A DNA stretch of 64,000 bases from the NCBI GenBank assembly GCA_020091685.1, contig CM034607.1:35371461-35435460 (forward strand). The letters run 5' to 3'. The DNA is from Lutjanus erythropterus (Eukaryota; Chordata; Actinopteri; Lutjaniformes; Lutjanidae). Positions 58,176-64,000 of the stretch are shown one piece after another. The notes under the pieces are model-generated. The model did no database searches. It worked only from the letters and a program-made list of their open reading frames with translations, and was not told the DNA's origin. Each line of letters opens with the position of its first letter. The first letter of the stretch is position 1. The translations under genes were made by a program, and so were the position numbers.

Positions 58176-61077
58176 GTTCAGATTTACAAAAAATCCACTT
58201 TTTATAGACCTCCAGTGGGTTTCTCACCTTGTTACACTGATTCACTTTTCATTAATGTTATTGTGTTCACCCTCTGCACTGATGCAGAGATGTGTTTTAC
58301 AGTGTTGAGGCTGAAATAAATCTTCATCAGTGCGCAGAAATACTTTCTCCTCCAGCAGGATTAAAAATCAAGTCAAGTGCATAAATATTGTAGTGAAGGA
58401 TTTTAACATTTCAGCAGCATCAGTGTCCTTCAGCTGCTGCTAAAAACCTCCATGAATTATTTCAACCTGTGCCATCAGTCATTCTGAAGGATTCATTAGC
58501 TCAAGTTCGTCAATAAATATCTCTAAACTACAGAGAAGCAGCGTGGAAAAAGGTAGTTTGTCACCGCAGGACGGCGGCAACATTAATCCTTTAGAAATTA
58601 GCTCAAAGTACATTTTTCATATTCGGGGTATAAGTCATTTTCTAAGTGAAGGTGTCAGTTTTTATTTAAAAAGGCAAATGTCTCATTTTGGAGGGAAAAC
58701 CCAAACTGAATATCAATTTCATGCATTTAGAGGAGGAAACTTTGTTCCCTTCTGTCTGACCTCTGAGCCTGTTACAGCCTCCAGCTTCAAAATAAAGGTC
58801 ATAAACATTACAGGACACGCACAGCAAGTAAATAAAAAGAATAAATACATAAAATAAATGTAAAAAAAACAGTGATGGAAGAAAAGAAAACACTCAGAAC
58901 AGAACAGAGAGAAACGACCCACCAGAGAAATGAGAAGTAAACAGATGCTTCATTGGCCCGGAGCTTTAATCTGAAGGATTTCAGCGTTTGAGAAAAGCAG
59001 CAAGTTTTTAACAAACACGCCCTGCGGCTCCACTTTAACAAAGTATCTCTGCTAAATGACTCAAACTACAACTGCAGGGTTTCTCTCTGATAGGAATGGT
59101 TTTATATATCAGCACTCTGCCAGAGAAACTGGAATTTATCACCAAAACAAAAACAAACCAATCAGAAATTCAGATAAAAGTAAAGTAAATGTCAACGGGG
59201 GAAACCACAGATACATCATGTGTCATCACTTCCCTTTCTTAATTTTATATAAAAGTATAAAAATTTGAAAAATAATAACAATTTCTGGTGGCAGATTGTC
59301 ATCTGTTTTCAGTGCTCAAAGCATGGAAGGAGAAGTTTCTTTAATCTGTGACATAAAACATAACTAAACAAACTAAATAAAATTTGAGTGTGCTGTTAGT
59401 GTTCACTACTAAGGAAAATGGCGGAGCTGCCAAAAATTAAAAATAAAAAAGATGCTGTTGTGGAAGGGCCAAAACTTTTCACAGTTTTGTGACATTTTAT
59501 GGAACAAATGAATTGAGGATGAAAATGATAGTAGATAGTAGAGCCCTAAATTTGTTTTTTTTTTCTTCATTAAAAAAAGTTGTTATTTCCAACAGTCTCA
59601 TCTTTTCATCATGCCTTTGCATTTCGTGCATTACATTATCCACTTGCTAGCTTGCTAAATTGTTAGCATCACTGGCTCCAGCAGTTTTGGTGTCTATGCC
59701 ATTGTTGCCTAGCAGCGGTGTTCTCACAGTCAACCACTTGAAGGCGGAGCATATCGTAGACACAACTTCCCATTTCGTGACCACAAGCTCAGGAGTTCAA
59801 CTTGAAGACAGCAACAATTACAGCGCTGACATGCTGATTTTACCAAGTGAGAGAAACGGACGTCTCCAAGCTCTCACCTCTATGTTTACCTGCAGAAACT
59901 GGATTCTTCAGGGAGCAGTTTTCAGCCACATCACAGCTCCACTGAAACCAAACCGTATGTCATCGCAGGACAAACATCAATATATCCATTAAAACATGGA
60001 CTCACTGTGCGCACTGAGCAGGGTGTGTTTTCTTGTTTGCTTCTGAAAGGACATCAGCCACCAGAGGATTGCGGCGCAGTGATTCCAGCCCCGGGCCGAT
60101 GGAGCGACTTGTTGTTTTTTTCGCTCTCTGTTTTGTCTTGTCTGGTTGAATCTGTCGACCTACCTGCGGCCCCCAGAGTCCACACTTCCACGCTCGTATC
60201 AAAGGATGTCAAACGCATGAAGCTCAGAGGTGGAAAGTGACAAGAAAACCTGTTAGTCAATGTTTCTGAAGTCCCACTGCCTCCAGGGGTGAAATAAAAA
60301 AAATCAGACTGCAGAGCTCCGTCTGCCTCCATAAAAGGTGTTTTATTGTTGGTTTCAGGTTAAATCCACAACAAAATGCGCAGTGGCGGCAGCGATGGCA
60401 GTGTGATACAAACCCACTAAATACATAAACGCAAGATGACGTTTGTACACCGACGGGCAGACGGAGCGAAGGTATTTCACCACCAGCAGAGTAACAAGTG
60501 AAGTTGAAACAGCGTAAATTGATATTAAATTTGAGTGGAGCTTGTTTCACAGTTCAGAGCTGGTAAACAGGCTGTCAGCAGGTAATTCACAGGAAACACA
60601 AAGAGACCGACAAAACAGGTTTATCACAAACTGCAACACACAGGGTCAGAGCAGCAGGTGAGGAGCGTTTGATTCTGCATGCAGGAGAAACTTCAGCTGT
60701 GGTCAGTGAAGCCACTTTTTAAAAAACTCTTCATCACCAACATGCATCTTCGTACTCTCAACTCCAAAACTAACTCAGACCACCAAAACACTTCATTCCA
60801 AAACACTGACGTCACTAATAACACACTGAGCTAAAAAACAAAAATGATGGTGGACTCAGGCTTTCTGAGGTTTAAGGGCAACATATTATATACATAACAT
60901 AACATATTATAAAAGGGCACCAGCTGCATGTGTTGGATCACCAGCATGCCAAAAGTCATGATGTGTTCATGGTGAAACAGCTACAGTCCCTGGTTTAGAT
61001 TAAGATTATTTCATTATGACTTAAACTACAACAGCTACACCTCAAAACACATGTAGAACTAACCAACCACTTACAGG
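58176..61077. other. no gene recognised
   Basis: Mostly unique. 59690-59820 resembles a fish repeat by memory only. 60060-60200 is a small CpG-richer patch. Confidence 0.5.
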
Positions 61078-61310
61078 AACATAGAGGCCACCTCATTTTC
61101 CAGCCTGCAGGGCAGCTTGTATGAATCTGCACTGTGTTTTCTTCTCCTGGAAGGAGCCCTAGAAGGCACTTCTTCACATCCTGTCCACTGAAAAGGCACA
61201 CTAGAGGGGATTTTATCACATTGTCTTGGATTCCTGGCCACCCTAGAGGGCACTTTAAAATATTTCATCTACCATCCAAGAGGGAACTTTTACTGCATTT
61301 TTTAAAAGTC
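61078..61310 (+). repeat. degenerate tandem repeat, unit about 40 bp
   Basis: Five units begin with variants of CCCTAGAGGGCACTT (near 61081, 61156, 61198, 61241 and 61276), each followed by TTCATCAC/TTATCACAT-like and TCCA-like words. Units are 35-45 bp and strongly diverged. Confidence 0.65.
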
Positions 61311-62150
61311 CACCAGCATCTTGTTGTTGGCACACAGCCTGTATCTTTCATATTTAAGACATTTTATATGAAACATTAAATGCGTTGAATTCACATATTC
61401 ATCTAATATGAGAATCTGCTCCTTTTTATCGTACAACTGGACAAATTATCAGCATGATAATTGTCTTGTCTGAAATGTCTGAACCTCCTCCAGCACTCTG
61501 CAGAAGAAGTGTCACCATGCCTGGCATTCATGGCCTCCAGTGAGGACATCTGGTCACCTGCACGCAGAGAAAAACTCCTCTGTGGGGTTCAGTAAGTGGA
61601 GTGTGAATGCAGGAATAGTACTGACATCCTGCAGCAGAGAGCTGGAATGCCACATTATCCAACACAACAATGAAAGTGAAGGAATTTCTCGCCCCTCGAC
61701 TTCTCTCCTCCACTGACAAGTTGATTATGGAGGTCATCCAGAAATGAAATGAGCCACTCTGAATTGTATGAGTGAGAGTTTTGTGTAACACCAAACCATC
61801 TCTGGTCTGGGACATCCACAGTTTCTCTCTGTCCAATCACATTTCTTCCCCTGTGGAGAGTTTTTGTCCAGTTTCATCCACATAGATGAATGTTCAGTAT
61901 GTGCTGTTGCCTTGTTTCCATCCTCCAATTCTGTCACACGTTCACCGCTCTCTTTAGGGTTTTTTTTTGTCTCCTGGTCCAGCAGGGAGCTGATAACAAA
62001 GATGGCCGCTCGCTCAGAGTGTCTCACGACACGGAGAAAATAAACCAGGAGACAAAGAGAGCGTCTCCGCTCTGCAAACTTTCGGGACAGAGTTCAAGTG
62101 TTTGACCCTCTGTGATTACTTCTCTTCATCTCCTCTCTGCACCATTGTTA

Positions 62151-62153
<3 letters not shown>
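61311..62153. other. no gene recognised
   Basis: Nothing recognised. Confidence 0.5.

Positions 62154-62229
<76 letters not shown>
62154..62229. repeat. (TG)n microsatellite
   Basis: A pure TG array of 38 units, the longest uninterrupted TG array in the window. Confidence 0.98.
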
Positions 62230-62230
<1 letters not shown>

Positions 62231-62369
62231 TCGTAGTGACCCAGAGAAACAGATCTTGTGTAAACACAGATAATGTCTGAACACTGCTGAGGCTCCTGAA
62301 GAAGACTCTTTATCTTCCCTCTCATCTTCATCCTCCTCCTCCTCTGCCCCTCCCTCTGGGGAGATGCTG

Positions 62370-62370
<1 letters not shown>

Positions 62371-62425
<55 letters not shown>
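62371..62425. repeat. (CT)n microsatellite
   Basis: A pure CT array of about 27 units. Confidence 0.98.
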
Positions 62426-62429
<4 letters not shown>

Positions 62430-62946
62430 CATCTGTTTCCAATAACACAAAGAGCATGCAGTACGGGCTCAGTGCAAATAAGAAGGGAAGACATCAGATT
62501 GGCTGTTTCATGATTTTCTTCTTTTCCTCGACTGCGTTTCAGAGGCAAATATTGAGCTTTTAACTCTGTTTCATTCATCCCACAGTTGAGCTTCCTGACT
62601 GCTTTCCTTCAGATTTTATCTCAAGACACCGGGTTGTTGTTGTCTGGTAGAAATCTTCTCCCTCCAAACTGTCAGACAGAAAAAGACAGCCAGTATCAGC
62701 CTGGTGACACGAGCTTAGTTTTAGCTCCAAAATGGTGTCAGTATGTGTACAGTGTGTTTTAAATATGTTTTTAATTTTTGATTCTGAACTACAGCATGAA
62801 AATGTGAAAACAAACTGTTGATAGTAGTGAAACTAAATTTAAGTGGCGCGGGGCAACAGTTCTCCAATACACTTTTTGTTTGTTAGGTGTGTGTGTGGTC
62901 AGTGTCAGCCAGCAGTTGGACCACTGTTTTAGTCCTGCGTCTTCAC

Positions 62947-63057
62947 CTGCATGAAATGCGTCCAGGAACGAGAGCCAGCGCCCGCTCTTCTCCTGTCAGG
63001 AAAACCGTGGACTCGATGTCCTGACAGGCAGGAGTTTGTGCACCCGTAGCACACACA
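62947..63057 (-). other. weak candidate exon, unknown gene
   Basis: On the minus strand a 111-base open stretch lies between an acceptor-like AACTTCCAG and a donor-like CAG, GTGAAG. It would add 37 codons in phase and encode CATGAQTPACQDIE, then STVFLTGEERALALVPG. I do not recognise the peptide. Such stretches arise by chance, and the polypyrimidine tract is poor. Confidence 0.2.
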
Positions 63058-64000
63058 CTGGAAGTTAAATAGACTGTAAAACGAACTAAACAATACCAAC
63101 TCACTGAAACATGGCTGCTCAGACTCAATACCACCTACTTCTGCACATTAGTCAGATGCTGACTCAGGCACATTTCTTCTTAAAGAGCCTTGCCTTTGCC
63201 TCTGAATTTTTGTCCCTATGTACAAAAAAAATCTTAAATTAAGTTTTAAAATTGTAATTTTCCACAAGGTTACATATAAATTTCATTAAGAAATTTAACT
63301 TGCAGGTTACACTTTAACTTTCATAGGCACTTCAGCACCACTGAGATTGTTTTGGACGCCCCCCGAGGTAACACATACATTTACTGCACAACCGGCGACC
63401 TGCGTCAAAACTGTAGGTCTCCAACCAGCACTTCCCCTCCCATCATTGGTGCCACTCTTTCTCTTCCCTCACTTTATTTTTCATGAATATTTCAGTTTGT
63501 CATAGATGTGAAATTGTGAGGCAAATTTCCCTGTGAATTAAACTACTGGCAGCTGTGTCACTTTGTAATTTATCTTAACAATGTTACAAAGCAGAATGTG
63601 AGGTTTATAGTGTAGTTCTGTCGACAGCCATGGCAGTAATATACTGTATTTCCATGGTGTTGCTGTTGTGTTCTCCATTAGCAGATATATGCTGTAAATA
63701 TCAATGGCTCTTTAATCTTAATGGTCCAGTGTTGAGACATAAAAAGTAGCTCAGTTTTACATTAAAAATGCATAACCCCAATAACACTTTATGGAACTGA
63801 ACATTTATTCAAAAGCAAAACTGTGTGACAGAAGTTTAATTTTAACTCTAAATATCTTAGAAACCAAGAAAAAAAAGATGAAATACTTTCTGTATAAATA
63901 GTCAGTTCTTGAAGTTCATGTAAATGTCTTCTGAGCAAACTAAAAACTACGACTGATGCACATTAACACATAACTGCAGGTCACACAGCAGTTTGTGTAA
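63058..64000. other. no gene recognised
   Basis: AT-rich unique sequence to the end of the window. Confidence 0.5.

Noticed and set aside
1-64000. CRISPR arrays, bacterial operons, rRNA or tRNA genes, retroviral or Polinton-like elements
   Set aside because: Looked for on both strands. Nothing with the required repeats, motifs or gene order was seen.

Overview
The window reads as nuclear DNA of a ray-finned fish, most likely a percomorph teleost. It has very long, dense (CA)n/(TG)n microsatellites, fragments of Tc1, RTE/Rex3-like and L2-like elements, several families of short non-autonomous DNA transposons present as diverged copies, and almost no coding sequence. No bacterial or viral gene organisation, CRISPR array, tRNA or rRNA gene is visible.

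Only one convincing piece of a host gene was found. It is a plus-strand internal exon at 51456-51614 with a good acceptor and donor, a start codon at 51506 and a signal peptide. The peptide runs into a Leu-Ser-Ala-Val-Arg-Met end that fits the junction before the conserved AAILDD block of KA-type kainate receptor subunits (best fit grik5, alternatively grik4). No second exon of this gene was found, so 51615-64000 would be intron and part of the sequence upstream would be the intron after a non-coding first exon.

Layout. 1-13 kb: CA/TG microsatellites, a 318-bp MITE with CAG-type inverted ends (598-915) and diverged dispersed repeats. 13-22 kb: LINE fragments, a Tc1 fragment (19172-19621), repeat pairs and a 99-bp alternating purine-pyrimidine run (20696-20794). 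22-31 kb: a cluster of GACA and TG arrays, and an RTE/Rex3-like tail (28872-29073). 32.2-33.3 kb: a complete-ended, internally deleted hAT transposon with a perfect 8-bp target duplication. 34-49 kb: more dispersed repeats, an L2-like reverse transcriptase fragment, a 348-bp element flanked by TTAA and a mariner/Tc1 fragment. 49-55 kb: the receptor exon, degenerate GACTTG repeats just downstream of it, and a MITE nested inside an older repeat. 55-64 kb: mostly unique AT-rich sequence, a 40-bp-unit tandem repeat near 61.1 kb, two microsatellites and a weak candidate minus-strand exon.

Between the repeats are GC- and CpG-richer patches with clustered homeodomain, forkhead, GATA or AP-1 core words. 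These are candidate conserved regulatory elements of a large gene, but this is inference without an alignment. I did not find a previously undescribed multi-gene system. The best leads are the receptor exon, the hAT element, the nested MITE, a dispersed repeat that carries a start codon and splice donor, and the candidate regulatory patches.
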